Shown here piece after piece: positions 26,542 through 36,628 of a stretch of 64,000 bases of DNA. Each line of letters begins with the position of its first letter. Positions within the stretch are counted from its first letter, which is position 1. Position numbers and translations under genes: made by a program. Source of the stretch: Autumnicola edwardsiae (GTDB lineage: Bacteria > Bacteroidota > Bacteroidia > Flavobacteriales > Flavobacteriaceae); assembly GCF_031846505.1 (NCBI RefSeq), contig NZ_JAVRHP010000002.1:1-64000 (forward strand), written 5' to 3'. The notes under the pieces are model-generated. The model searched no databases. It was not told the origin of the DNA and worked only from the letters and a program-made list of their open reading frames with translations.

Positions 26542-28179
26542 ATGAATACGAATAAAATTCTTTTTAAACTGCTATTGGCAACCTTAATCTTTGGTTCCTA
26601 TAGCTGTAGTGACGATTTGGAGATAGAACCTAACGATCGGATTGCCAAAGAAAATTTCTTTCAATCTGAAGAAGATTTTCAGGCGGCAACGGCACCTCTC
26701 TATAACAGGGTGTGGTTTTCTTTTAACGACAAATTTTATTTTGGGTTGGGAGATGGACGTTCCTATAACCTCTATGCTCCATTTTCTGATTACGTGTATC
26801 CTTTCAGTGATCTGGCAGAAACCGGTTTAACCGGTCCCCTGGTAGAGGCATGGAGATCTTTCTACATCGTCATTCAGCAGTCAAACAACACTATTAATTC
26901 GATAATGGACAGCAGCGTAGAAGACGAACTTAAAAGCCAGTATATAGCTGAAGCCAGATTTATGAGGGGCGTTGCTTACTGGTACATAGCGTCACTATGG
27001 GGAGATGCAATAATTACTACAAGCCAGGCAGAAATAATAAATAATCCAATCATAAATAAAAGTCCTCGCACTGATGTTTTTGAGTTTGCCATACGTGATG
27101 TAGAATATGCAGCAAAATATTTACCGGAGCAGGCTGGGCAGGCTGGGCGTATAACTAAATATTCCGCCTATGGAATGCTGTCGCGTCTTTATTTATCTTA
27201 TTCCGGACTAAGCGATAACCCAAATAGCGGTACAAGAAATCAGGAACTTCTTAATTTAGCTAAAATGGCCGCAGCGACGGCTATAAATGATGGGCCCTAT
27301 GCACTGTTAAGTGATTATGCCGAATTATTTATGATAGAAAATAAAAATAACGCTGAGTCTATGTTCGCACTTCAGTGGGTGCCTAACGGAGAATATGGAG
27401 TTAATAATACACATCAGTCGTATTTTGCGCTGGGATCAGAAATCACAGGTGACAATGCTGCATATGGTTATTACACCCGGGCTTCTTATGATGTCCTGCA
27501 GGAATATGAAAGAAACGATGTACGCCGTGAAGCTACATGGATGGCCGATGGAGATTTTTACCCGGAAATTAATCAGGCAAACGGAGGCTACCTGGTTGAT
27601 CACGAAAATACATACGTTAACGTAAAAAAAGGGGTAGTAGGTTCTAATAAAGATAATCCGGATATTACAAGACAAAATTCCGGTTTAAATACTTATATGT
27701 TAAGATTGGGTGAGGTTTATTTAAATTATGCCGAAGCAGTGTTGGGCAATGATGGCTCTACAAGCGATCCAACGGCTTTAATGTATGTAAATGAGCTTCG
27801 GGACAGAGCTGGCCTGGCGCCAAAAACAAGTCTTACTTTTGAAGATATTTTACATGAGAGAAGGGTTGAGCTAGCGATGGAAGGACAGTTTTGGTATGAT
27901 TTGGTGAGATGGTCATATTATGAGCAACAAGAAGTAATAAATTACATTGATAATCAGGAAAGAGCTGTCATAACTCCATTTACTTATGACGCTGAAAATA
28001 ATGCCGTTTCCATTGATGATACAAGAGATGTAACCACGCGCGCTGTAGGAAATGCAGATGAGAGTATCTTCTTTTTGCCTTATCCAGAACCTGAGGTCGT
28101 TCAAAATCCCTTATTAAGAGAGGGTCCTGTACCTTATGAATTCACTGAAGAACGAATAACTGACGAATTATTCCAATGA
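26542..28179 (+). CDS. SusD-like glycan-binding lipoprotein (system 1)
   Basis: The lid and glycan-binding partner of SusC1 on the outer membrane. About 545 residues with a lipoprotein signal (LIFGSYSC, lipidated Cys about 21). The N-terminal TPR-like SusD domain is clear (NFFQSEEDFQAATAPLYNRV, YIAEARFMRGVAYWYIASLWGD), and the C-terminal RagB/SusD half has RLGEVYLNYAEAVLG, RAGLAPKTSLTFEDILHERRVEL and EGQFWYDLVRW. An earlier in-frame ATG at 26518 overlaps SusC1; the ATG at 26542, 10 bases after the SusC1 stop, begins the signal. Confidence 0.95.
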   Translation: MNTNKILFKLLLATLIFGSYSCSDDLEIEPNDRIAKENFFQSEEDFQAATAPLYNRVWFSFNDKFYFGLGDGRSYNLYAPFSDYVYPFSDLAETGLTGPLVEAWRSFYIVIQQSNNTINSIMDSSVEDELKSQYIAEARFMRGVAYWYIASLWGDAIITTSQAEIINNPIINKSPRTDVFEFAIRDVEYAAKYLPEQAGQAGRITKYSAYGMLSRLYLSYSGLSDNPNSGTRNQELLNLAKMAAATAINDGPYALLSDYAELFMIENKNNAESMFALQWVPNGEYGVNNTHQSYFALGSEITGDNAAYGYYTRASYDVLQEYERNDVRREATWMADGDFYPEINQANGGYLVDHENTYVNVKKGVVGSNKDNPDITRQNSGLNTYMLRLGEVYLNYAEAVLGNDGSTSDPTALMYVNELRDRAGLAPKTSLTFEDILHERRVELAMEGQFWYDLVRWSYYEQQEVINYIDNQERAVITPFTYDAENNAVSIDDTRDVTTRAVGNADESIFFLPYPEPEVVQNPLLREGPVPYEFTEERITDELFQ

Positions 28180-28209
28180 TTAAATTGATAATGAATAAAA
28201 TAAACTAAG

Positions 28210-29574
28210 ATGAAGGAAAATATTTTTAAGAAAAGCCGGGGCTATATTTCTCTTGTAGGGATGATAATTTTCGGCTTGTTGTTTACAGCTTGTTCAGATG
28301 ATGATGATGCGGCTAGTGGAGAACCCATAACAATTGATGCAGTATATTTGGAAGATGTAAATTCTGACGTTCCCGATAGGGAAGTTACATTTGTACGTAT
28401 AGGTCAGCTGTTACGTCTCGAAGGTTCTGGATTTACAGGGGTCAGAAGAGCTTACATTAACGGATATCAAACAACGATCAACCCGGTATATGTTTCTGAT
28501 AATTCGATGTTGATTCGTGTTTCGGGAGATACACCTACCATAGAGGCTGAAGAAGATGTGCGGAACACTATTCGTCTTGAAAAGGATAACTCTGAAACAG
28601 TTATTGATTTTGAAATCCGGGCTGCAGCGCCATCCATTAATGATGTTTCCCACACTTTACCAAATGCGGGAGAAGAAGTTACGGTTTATGGTTCAGGTTT
28701 AATTGAAGTAAGTAAAGTAGTATTTCCGGGGGATATAGAGGTAACAGAGGGAATTACCTTTGACGAAGAAGATGGTGAATTTTTCACGGTTACCGTACCT
28801 GAAGGTGTTTCGGACGAAGGAGGCTCTTTGTATATAGAATCTGCAAACGGAGCGGCTTATTCTCCGGCTTTTTTCAATGTAGAAAGAGGTGTCGTCCTAA
28901 ATTTTGACGGAATGGGGGAACTTGGTGAATTCGGAAATACAATTCGTCAGGGGCAATTAAAATCGGAACCTATTGGTGAAGGAAATGTTTCTCAGGGAAA
29001 CTATTTGCCTCTTCGTAATGATACCATTGCCTCATTTGCTGCCGGAAGAAATCGTGTAGCAGAAGTATTTACTTCAGGTAATGAGAACTGGCGCTCACAA
29101 TTTACCCCTTTCATTCCGGCTACAACATCGTTGGAAGACGTGGCTTTTCAATTCGATATTTATGTTCCTGAACCATGGGTAGGCAGCGGATATTTAAAAA
29201 TCCTGTTGATCAACAACTTCAATGGAGGTGAATGGAGCGGTGGAGTCTATAATTACGTTCCGTGGATCGTTGATGGAGAAGCAGTTCCTTTTGAGACAGA
29301 AGGATGGACTACGGTTACAGTTCCTTTTACAGACTTTTATTTATTCAACGATGGTGGAGATTATACCTTTGAAGATCTTCTGCAATATCGTGAATCAGCT
29401 ACTTATAAGAACTTTGGAATATTCTTTGAAAATTCTGATTTTAATCTCAGCGATCTTCCTGAATATAATGATGATGTTGAATTCCCATCTTCAGAAACCT
29501 CCGTTCAGGTATATACAGATAATTGGAGAATCGTTTCTTTAGAAGCGCCTATTGTTACTGATTTTCCGGAATAA
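28210..29574 (+). CDS. Surface glycan-binding protein with IPT/TIG domains (SGBP-B type)
   Basis: A 454-residue lipoprotein (LLFTAC, then acidic SDDDDAA, consistent with surface export). Two tandem immunoglobulin-like IPT/TIG domains (about 45-135 and 136-220, with GQLLRLEGSGFTGVRRAYING and GEEVTVYGSGLIEVSKVVFPG) are followed by a C-terminal domain of about 225 residues that resembles the SGBP-B glycan-binding domain (LNFDGMGELGEF, QFDIYVPEPWVGSGYLKILL, SVQVYTDNWRIVSLE). It probably recruits xylan at the cell surface for SusC1/D1. It lies 30 bases after SusD1 and 19 before a surface GH10, the classic PUL order. No enzymatic motif is seen. Confidence 0.88.
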   Translation: MKENIFKKSRGYISLVGMIIFGLLFTACSDDDDAASGEPITIDAVYLEDVNSDVPDREVTFVRIGQLLRLEGSGFTGVRRAYINGYQTTINPVYVSDNSMLIRVSGDTPTIEAEEDVRNTIRLEKDNSETVIDFEIRAAAPSINDVSHTLPNAGEEVTVYGSGLIEVSKVVFPGDIEVTEGITFDEEDGEFFTVTVPEGVSDEGGSLYIESANGAAYSPAFFNVERGVVLNFDGMGELGEFGNTIRQGQLKSEPIGEGNVSQGNYLPLRNDTIASFAAGRNRVAEVFTSGNENWRSQFTPFIPATTSLEDVAFQFDIYVPEPWVGSGYLKILLINNFNGGEWSGGVYNYVPWIVDGEAVPFETEGWTTVTVPFTDFYLFNDGGDYTFEDLLQYRESATYKNFGIFFENSDFNLSDLPEYNDDVEFPSSETSVQVYTDNWRIVSLEAPIVTDFPE

Positions 29575-29593
29575 CTAATTAAAAATAAAAAAG

Positions 29594-31783
29594 ATGAAAA
29601 ATATAAAAATTTTATCCGTCCTATTTCTTTCTTCTATGATTTTTACATCTTGTGAAGAAGAAATTATGGAATGGGAAGAGAGACCTGAAGATGAGAGGGT
29701 AACAACAGCGGAGCTTCCTTTAGAACTGGAAGAAAAGATAAGTAGGTATGAGCCACTTAATAATTATTCAGACTATGTTCTTGGGGCCGGTATTGTGCTG
29801 GATCTTTATATGAATAATGAAACTTATCGATCTATTGTAGACGAAAATTTTGATGAAGTTACTGTAGGTTATGCCATGAAACACGGTGCCATGGTAAATT
29901 CCGAAGGGGAGATAAATTTTGAGCCTATTGATGATTTCATTGCGCAAACCAATCAGGCAGAAGTAGATGTTTATGGTCATACGTTGGTATGGCATGCAAA
30001 TCAAAATGCAAGTTATTTAAATAGTTTAATAGCGCCTACTGTTATTCCTGGGTCTAGTGGAGCCAGTGCATTGGATATCTCTGGATTAGAGGATGGATCA
30101 TTTAATGGTTGGGCAAAGAACAATCCCGGTGACGGTATTACAGTTGTCGAGGGAGAAGGCTTAACGGAAGATTCACAAGCTATTGAGCTTATAGCAGGTT
30201 CTGGCTCAGCACAACCCTATGATTTGCAATTGGCAACACCTCAAATTCCTGTTATAGAAGGTCATGAGTATGAGGTTTCCTTTTATATTAGGTCAGATCA
30301 ACCTGGACAGGGGCGTATTTCTTTTGGTGGCTTAGAGAATAATTATCCTTATCAGGATTGGTACGGCACAGGAGGAGATTTTACAGAAGCTTTTGAAACT
30401 ACTTCACAATGGCAGCAGGTGAAATTCACAGTTAGTGACTTTACCGGTACAAGTTTTAATTTATCTTTTGACCTGGGATATGTACCCGGCGTTACCTATT
30501 ACATTGATGTAAGTAATATGAGCGTTGTAGATCTGAATGCTGAAAGCGAAATGGTGAATTTCATCGCAAATGGAGATTTTGAAGGAGGCAATCTTGATGG
30601 CTGGGATGGCAATGGAAATGGAAATGAATCTACCAGAGCGGTAACAGCTGAAGGAGAAGGATATGGTGATACCGGTTATGCCATGGTTTTGACAAATCCT
30701 ACTGAAGCGCAATCTTACGAAGCACAACAGGTTTATGCTTTTGACGAGCCTCTGGTGCAGGGAACGGAATATACTATGTCTTTTTTCATTAAAGCTGATG
30801 TTCCTTCTGCTTTAGAGGTAGAATTACAGAGCCCGGATTACTCGGCTGATTATTCTGGTGCTATTGAAGTAGGAACAACTTGGGCAAAGGTAGAGCGCAC
30901 TATAGAGGTTACTGCTGATGACCGTGGAAAATTTATTTTTGATTTTGGTGCTTCTGCAGCTACCTTCTATATAGACAATGTTGTGTTTACCGATGGAGAA
31001 GTAGCCACAGGAACCGGTCCGGTAATTATTGAAATGTCAGATGAAGAGAAAGCTGAAGTTATAGGTGATGCTATGGAAGACTGGATTGTGGGAATGGTTA
31101 CTCATTATACAAGTGAAGTAACTGCCTGGGATGTGGTTAATGAGCCAATGAGAGAAGGTGGAACCCTTCGTGACGGGAATGTAACAGATCTGGCAAGCGA
31201 TGACTTCTATTGGCAAAAATACCTTGGTAAAGATTATGCTGTGACCGCCTTTAATCTGGCGCGTGAGTATGCTGAACCGTCAGATGTACTTTTTATCAAT
31301 GATTACAATCTGGAAGCCAGTATGGCAAAATTAGATGGTTTAATTGATTATGTTGAATATATAGAAAATGAGGGGGCTACTGTAGACGGTATTGGCACTC
31401 AAATGCATGTTTCTTTAACTACAAGCAGAGAAAATATTGTAGAAATGTTTCAAAAAATGGCAGCTACCGGAAAATTGATCAAAATCTCTGAGCTTGATGT
31501 GAGACTTGGAACAGCGGCACCAACCTCTGAGCAGTTGGCAGATCAGGCAGATATGTATCAATTTATTTTTGACGCTTATAGTGAGCATGTTCCTGCTGCT
31601 CAACGGTACGGTGTAACACTTTGGAATATCTCAGATAACGAAAATGAGCATGAGTTTTGGTTGCCGGAGGAGTCACCCAACGTATGGGACGCCAATTACG
31701 AGAGAAAGCATGCTTACAAAGGAGTGGCTGATGGTCTAGCCGGTCGCGATGTAAGTGAAGATTTTACAGGAGAACTGGAATAA
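29594..31783 (+). CDS. GH10 endo-xylanase with two inserted carbohydrate-binding modules, lipoprotein
   Basis: A surface endo-1,4-beta-xylanase of 729 residues. Lipobox MIFTSC (Cys20) followed by acidic residues. The catalytic barrel starts near residue 60 and is interrupted after GHTLVWHANQNASYLNSL (about 145) by two beta-sandwich modules, about 155-315 and 318-468, that resemble CBM4/22. It resumes at WIVGMVTHYTSEVTAWDVV. The acid/base Glu is expected at 517 (WDVVNEP) and the nucleophile at 633 (IKISELDVR). Bacteroides-type Xyn10 enzymes have the same inserted design. The two modules differ from each other, unlike those in the GH10 at 40204. Last gene of the SusC1 operon; a strong terminator follows. 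Confidence 0.93.
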   Translation: MKNIKILSVLFLSSMIFTSCEEEIMEWEERPEDERVTTAELPLELEEKISRYEPLNNYSDYVLGAGIVLDLYMNNETYRSIVDENFDEVTVGYAMKHGAMVNSEGEINFEPIDDFIAQTNQAEVDVYGHTLVWHANQNASYLNSLIAPTVIPGSSGASALDISGLEDGSFNGWAKNNPGDGITVVEGEGLTEDSQAIELIAGSGSAQPYDLQLATPQIPVIEGHEYEVSFYIRSDQPGQGRISFGGLENNYPYQDWYGTGGDFTEAFETTSQWQQVKFTVSDFTGTSFNLSFDLGYVPGVTYYIDVSNMSVVDLNAESEMVNFIANGDFEGGNLDGWDGNGNGNESTRAVTAEGEGYGDTGYAMVLTNPTEAQSYEAQQVYAFDEPLVQGTEYTMSFFIKADVPSALEVELQSPDYSADYSGAIEVGTTWAKVERTIEVTADDRGKFIFDFGASAATFYIDNVVFTDGEVATGTGPVIIEMSDEEKAEVIGDAMEDWIVGMVTHYTSEVTAWDVVNEPMREGGTLRDGNVTDLASDDFYWQKYLGKDYAVTAFNLAREYAEPSDVLFINDYNLEASMAKLDGLIDYVEYIENEGATVDGIGTQMHVSLTTSRENIVEMFQKMAATGKLIKISELDVRLGTAAPTSEQLADQADMYQFIFDAYSEHVPAAQRYGVTLWNISDNENEHEFWLPEESPNVWDANYERKHAYKGVADGLAGRDVSEDFTGELE

Positions 31784-31825
31784 ATTTAGAGCTTTGAATT
31801 AATTAACAGTTTTTTGAAGTGGTAG

Positions 31826-31853
31826 AACCGGGTTTTTATACCCGGTTTTTTTA
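31826..31853 (+). terminator. Terminator of the SusC1 operon
   Basis: AACCGGGT and ACCCGGTT form a stem around a 6-base loop and are followed by a T-run, 43 bases after the GH10 stop. Confidence 0.9.
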
Positions 31854-31940
31854 TTTTCAATTTTATCTCCACCATTTTGTACGTTTAAATGATGGATCCC
31901 AGACACCCATAAAATGATCTTATTGAAGAATCAGGATGTA

Positions 31941-32058
31941 TTCACTCCTCTACTGAAGACCGAAAACTGAGATTTTTGAAGGTAGGCTTAAAAACTCTGT
32001 TTATCACTCCTAACTCTTCAACACTATAGGCTGAAAACCGGAATTTTGAAGGTAAGAA
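31941..32058. repeat. Imperfect direct repeat between GH10 and the HTCS gene
   Basis: A segment near 31941-31987 (TTCACTCCTC, GAAAACTGAGATTTTTGAAG) recurs near 32001-32056 (ATCACTCCTA, GAAAACCGGAATTTTGAAGG). The rest of the 235-base gap shows nothing else. Confidence 0.45.
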
Positions 32059-32082
32059 ATTTGAGTTTTGGAAGAAAGTCTG

Positions 32083-35000
32083 TCATTCATCTTTAACTTC
32101 TTTAGGAAGCACCCCAAAATGTGCTTTAAAGCATTTAGAAAAGTAGGAGGGAGAGGAAAAGCCCACATTGTAACTTATTTCACTAACAGAAGCTACACCA
32201 TTTTCTTCAAGGAGCTCCTTAGCCCGTTCAAGACGTATTTTGCGTATAAGCTCATTCGCTGTAAGACCTGTTAATGCTTTTATTTTCCTGTAGAGCTGGC
32301 TTCTGCTAAGGTTAAATTCATCTGCCAGTTTTTCTACATTTAAATTTGGCTCTTTTATATTTTCCTTGGTATGCTTTATAATGTCTAAAATAAATTGCTG
32401 ATCCAGCGACGTGGAGTTTGGTTCTATTTCTGTTTTATTAAAACTTCCCATGTATTTAGAAAACAACAGATCCCTGTTAGTAATGAGTTGTTTAAGATGA
32501 GATCGCATAATTTTCATCTCAAAGGGCTTATTTAAGTAAACGTCTGCTCCTGCTTCCAGTCCTTCCACCCAGTCATCTGTCATTGCTTTGGCTGTGAGCA
32601 TTAGTACAGGAATATGGCTTGTTTTCAAATCCTTCTTTAATAATGAACAAAATTGATAACCATTAATTTTTGGCATAATTACATCAGTAATTACAACATC
32701 AGGCATATATTTTCGTGCTTTTTCTAAACCTTCCTCACCATTTTCTGCAACTACTGTTTTATATTCAGAATTCAACTCTTCTTTTATATAGGTTCGCAAC
32801 TCGAGATTATCTTCTACAATTAAAATTGTTTTCTTTTGAAGGTCTGTCACTACTGGTTCAGCAGCTTCCTTTCTCTCTTCTGGCTGGATCTTCTTAATCG
32901 TTTCTGAATTTGAAATATCTGTAGGGTTATACTGATTTTTGTCCATAGGAAGGAATATCCGAAATTTTGTTCCAACTCCTCTCTCACTTTCCACATGGAT
33001 ATCTCCCCTATGTAGCGCCACAAAACTTTTTACAACCTCCAGCCCTATGCCCGTTCCACTGTAATATTGTTCATTGCGTTCCTTTATTTGATAAAATCGA
33101 TCAAATATTTTATTAAGTTCATTAGGGTGTATCCCTTTTCCGGTATCTTCAATACTTATTTCGAGTGCTTCCAGGGGAGTCGTGGTGTCTATCAGTTTAA
33201 AAAGATGTTCCTGCTTTGTGGCTACCAGCGCTGTTATTATCCCGTTGTTAGTAGTGCTTTTAAATGCGTTTGAAAAAATGTTGAAAAGAATTTTTTCGAG
33301 CTTCCCTCTGTCGGCCCATACAGATGGAATACCCTCTTCTATTTCCAGTGACAGGACAATATTTCGTTGCTGAGCCTCTTCCCTGAAGTAATCAATACTT
33401 TCAGATAAAAGCTCACCAATGTTAAAGCAGGAGATATTCAGGGGGATGTTATCAAACTGTAGTTTTCTAAAATCCATTAACTCATCAATCAGGCGCTTTA
33501 GCCTTATAGTGTTTTTATTGATAATATTCAGTTTTCCATTAATTTTATCCGGAAGCTTTTCTTCTTTCAAAATATCTTCAAGCGGATTAAGGATAAGCGT
33601 TAAAGGAGTTCTGAATTCATGCGAAATATTCGTGAAAAACTGGATTTTTTTGTCGTTAAGAGCTTCTTCGTGAAGGTGTCTTGCCCGTTCCTGTTCTATA
33701 GCACGTTTAGATTTAACACGGGAATCAATAAACCGAAAGGAAACATAACATATTACCAGAAAAACTGTTATATAAAATAAAATAGCAATATTGGTAAACC
33801 ACCAGGGTCTTAGTATCTGTATGTTCAAAGTCTTTGGATCATCTTCCCAAATCCCGTCACTGTTTGTCGCCTTTACCCTAAAAGTGTAATTTCCTGCGGG
33901 TAAATTGGTATAGGTAGCGCTCCTTGTATTTTGTACATAATTCCAGTCATCTTCAAAACCTTCTAAATAATAAGCAAACTGAATTTTTTCAGGTCTTGTA
34001 AAATCTATAGAAGCATAATCTATGGTGAATACCGAATGTGAATGGTGAAGCGTGATGCTGTTAGTCTGAGAAATTACTTTTTCCAGTGGCGACCCTTCCT
34101 GTCCGGGAGAAACCGGCTGATTAAAAATCTTTAAATCTGTTAGATAAACTGAGGACGTATTTTTAGTAGTGGTTAGTTTCTCCGGATCAAAATAATTGAC
34201 TCCTTCATATGATCCAAAATAGAGGGTTCCGTTATTATCTTTATAGGCCGTATTGTTATTAAAATCATCACTCAGCAAACCGTCATTAATCGAAAAATTT
34301 CTGATAGTGTTCTCATTTCTGTCAATTTTTGCCAATCCGTTATTGCCCGCTGTCCAAATGGCGCCATTGTCATCCTGTATAATAGATGAAACGGTGACTT
34401 TACTAAACCCAATCTTAGATTTCATCCAGGAAAAGGTATCATTTTTCATATCATACTGGCATAAGCCAGAACCATCTGTTCCTATCCAGATGTTCTTAGC
34501 AGAATCTTCATAGATGTCCAGTATCTGATTATTGTGAAACTGGCTGCCGGGGTGTTTATAAAACCTGGGTGACATTACCTCCAGGTCAAAATCACCATTA
34601 GTAATTTTTAACCTGAAAAGACCCGCATTTCCACCTATCCAGATGTGGTCCTGGCTATCTACATAAACCCTTCTTACATCACTATAGCTTATTCTTTGTC
34701 TGATAAAAGGCTCCTGATTATAAATGTTGAATTTCTTAGAAGCAGGATCAAAAGAATGAATTCCCCTGGAAAATGTGCCGATCCAAATGATGCCTTTGGA
34801 ATCTTCAGAAAAACTTAAAATGCGATTTGTAGCAATTTCTCCGTTGGTATTTTGAACAGAATAATTTATAAACGAATCTGATCCTTTTTCTAAATAATAA
34901 ATCCCATAGTCCCAGGTGCCTACCCAAATGTTTCCTTTGCTGTCCATAAAAAGGGTTTGAACATCTGGAGAATCCAGGCCATTTGCAACCTTGTTTTTAT

Positions 35001-36210
35001 TGTTTAGCAGATGTGTAAACGAATCTGAACCTGGATCGTAAACATCTATACCACCACCATCCATACCAATCCACAGCCGGCCTTTTTCATCTTTTACGAT
35101 ACCGGTGACAGAACTTGATTGTAAAGAATTGGGATTATTCGGCTTGCTTTCAAGATCAGCAAACTTGTCGTATAATTCATCATAAACGCCTATACCATTG
35201 TTGTAATACCCAATCCATATGCGTTCCTGATTATCGAGAAATAAGGACCAAACGGAATTCGATTTTATACCATTATCGTCAAATTTGTTGTTGAGATAAT
35301 GATTTAAAACTTTTCCTTTTCGATCTATCTCAAACATACCGTCGTTTTCTGTTCCACATAAAATGGTCTCACGCGGGGTATCCAACAGGGAGAGGATTCT
35401 TTTGGAGGTAATAGGAAAGTGCTCGATTACATACCGGCCGTTTTCATTGCCGTCAACTTTAAATAAGCCTTGTGTGGTGCTACCCAACCAGATGGTTCCT
35501 TTGCTGTCTACTTGTGTGGTTTTAATGTGGGTGGTTATCTTTTCTTTACCCTTGGAAGTAATAAAACTCAGTGGAGCCATAATATCGTCCTCTCTATGAT
35601 ATTCAAAGACGCCTTTATCTGTTCCTAAAACGATCCTGTTGTCGAAAAGAGCGATGCTGTTTATTAGAAAATTCCTGATCTCGCTAATACCCTTTATTTG
35701 CACTTTTGAAACCACCAGGGTGGAAGAATTAATCTTAAATAGCCCATACTGATGTGTCCCGACTAAAATATCACCGTTCTTGTTTTCAAGAATGGCGTGA
35801 ACTGCGACGCTGGTACGGGTAGATCTTCCCGGGAGGTTAATATGCAAAAAGTTGTCCTGATCTCTGTTGTAAAGATCAAGACCTGTTTCGGTACCTATCC
35901 ATAACCTGTTCTTCTTATCTATATATGTAGTGTGGATAAGGGAATTACTTAGACTGCTGCTATCCCCTTCCTTGAAATGGTAAGAGGTGTAATCCAAACC
36001 GTTAAACTTATTAAGCCCTAAACCATTTGTGCCCATCCATATAAACCCCTGGCGGTCCTGAGAAATACTTGCTACAGCCCGTTGTGTGGGTATGCTCTTT
36101 AGCGCTTCAAAGTGATATTCGTGTAATGGTTTTTCCTGTCCAAAAACCGAAGCAAAAGATAGAAGAAGCAAAACAGGAAAAAGCGGGAATATCTTTATTT
36201 TACTATTCAA
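32083..36210 (-). CDS. Hybrid two-component system regulator (HTCS)
   Basis: A one-protein sensor and transcription activator of 1375 residues. Order: signal peptide (VLLLLSFASVFGQ); about a dozen two-component-propeller repeats (GxIWIGT type) to about residue 690; a Y_Y_Y domain (to about 795); a transmembrane helix at about 803-826; a histidine kinase with phospho-acceptor His864 in NISHEFRTPLTLIL and an HATPase (GTGIGLEVVKSFV); a receiver with Asp1176 in VVITDVIMPKING; and an AraC-type helix-turn-helix at the C-terminus (SRSQLYRKIKALTGL, VGFSSPSYFSKCFKAHFG). Such proteins sense periplasmic oligosaccharides and activate susCD operons. It lies between the two SusC/D operons and may serve both. 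Confidence 0.96.
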   Translation of the reverse strand: MNSKIKIFPLFPVLLLLSFASVFGQEKPLHEYHFEALKSIPTQRAVASISQDRQGFIWMGTNGLGLNKFNGLDYTSYHFKEGDSSSLSNSLIHTTYIDKKNRLWIGTETGLDLYNRDQDNFLHINLPGRSTRTSVAVHAILENKNGDILVGTHQYGLFKINSSTLVVSKVQIKGISEIRNFLINSIALFDNRIVLGTDKGVFEYHREDDIMAPLSFITSKGKEKITTHIKTTQVDSKGTIWLGSTTQGLFKVDGNENGRYVIEHFPITSKRILSLLDTPRETILCGTENDGMFEIDRKGKVLNHYLNNKFDDNGIKSNSVWSLFLDNQERIWIGYYNNGIGVYDELYDKFADLESKPNNPNSLQSSSVTGIVKDEKGRLWIGMDGGGIDVYDPGSDSFTHLLNNKNKVANGLDSPDVQTLFMDSKGNIWVGTWDYGIYYLEKGSDSFINYSVQNTNGEIATNRILSFSEDSKGIIWIGTFSRGIHSFDPASKKFNIYNQEPFIRQRISYSDVRRVYVDSQDHIWIGGNAGLFRLKITNGDFDLEVMSPRFYKHPGSQFHNNQILDIYEDSAKNIWIGTDGSGLCQYDMKNDTFSWMKSKIGFSKVTVSSIIQDDNGAIWTAGNNGLAKIDRNENTIRNFSINDGLLSDDFNNNTAYKDNNGTLYFGSYEGVNYFDPEKLTTTKNTSSVYLTDLKIFNQPVSPGQEGSPLEKVISQTNSITLHHSHSVFTIDYASIDFTRPEKIQFAYYLEGFEDDWNYVQNTRSATYTNLPAGNYTFRVKATNSDGIWEDDPKTLNIQILRPWWFTNIAILFYITVFLVICYVSFRFIDSRVKSKRAIEQERARHLHEEALNDKKIQFFTNISHEFRTPLTLILNPLEDILKEEKLPDKINGKLNIINKNTIRLKRLIDELMDFRKLQFDNIPLNISCFNIGELLSESIDYFREEAQQRNIVLSLEIEEGIPSVWADRGKLEKILFNIFSNAFKSTTNNGIITALVATKQEHLFKLIDTTTPLEALEISIEDTGKGIHPNELNKIFDRFYQIKERNEQYYSGTGIGLEVVKSFVALHRGDIHVESERGVGTKFRIFLPMDKNQYNPTDISNSETIKKIQPEERKEAAEPVVTDLQKKTILIVEDNLELRTYIKEELNSEYKTVVAENGEEGLEKARKYMPDVVITDVIMPKINGYQFCSLLKKDLKTSHIPVLMLTAKAMTDDWVEGLEAGADVYLNKPFEMKIMRSHLKQLITNRDLLFSKYMGSFNKTEIEPNSTSLDQQFILDIIKHTKENIKEPNLNVEKLADEFNLSRSQLYRKIKALTGLTANELIRKIRLERAKELLEENGVASVSEISYNVGFSSPSYFSKCFKAHFGVLPKEVKDE

Positions 36211-36573
36211 GTTTTATGGATTTAAGTTTTTCCAATATAAATCTATTAATGGTTTTATTGAAAAACTATTAGGACAAATAAGATTCGTAGGAATCAGGAG
36301 GTTGTTTTAATTTAACCTCAAGCTAAATGGATTTGTTACGAAAGCATGCTTAACAATTTTACTAATATAATGAAAAATAAATTTGCTGTTTATCTGCCAA
36401 ATTTCACTTCCAGGTATTTCAGTCAAATATTCATCTATGATTTTAAAGTATTGAAGTATAAGTCGGTAAGCTATGGTTAAAATTACAATTTGATTTTTTT
36501 GGGACTTCTGTTCTCTTTGCAAAAACAGGTTATTACAAGCTTGTAAGACCTAAAGTTCCTATGTTATCAAACT
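36211..36573. other. Upstream region of the HTCS gene
   Basis: AT-rich, with no credible gene; a 71-codon minus-strand frame at 36307-36522 lacks any recognisable feature. It must contain the HTCS promoter, but no clean TAnnTTTG box is visible. Confidence 0.4.
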
Positions 36574-36602
36574 AAAAAATCCTGCGGGCGGCAGGATTTT
36601 TT
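36574..36602 (-). terminator. Terminator after the FG-GAP lipoprotein gene
   Basis: ATCCTGC and GCAGGAT form the stem around a 5-base loop, with an A-run on one side and a T-run on the other. It lies 27 bases past the stop of the minus-strand gene at 36629. Confidence 0.85.
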
Positions 36603-36628
36603 GGTCTTAGATAAGATTTTCTGTTTAC

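Noticed and set aside
36307..36522. 71-codon minus-strand frame upstream of HTCS
   Set aside because: Codes for a basic, featureless peptide in an AT-rich promoter region; no support for expression.
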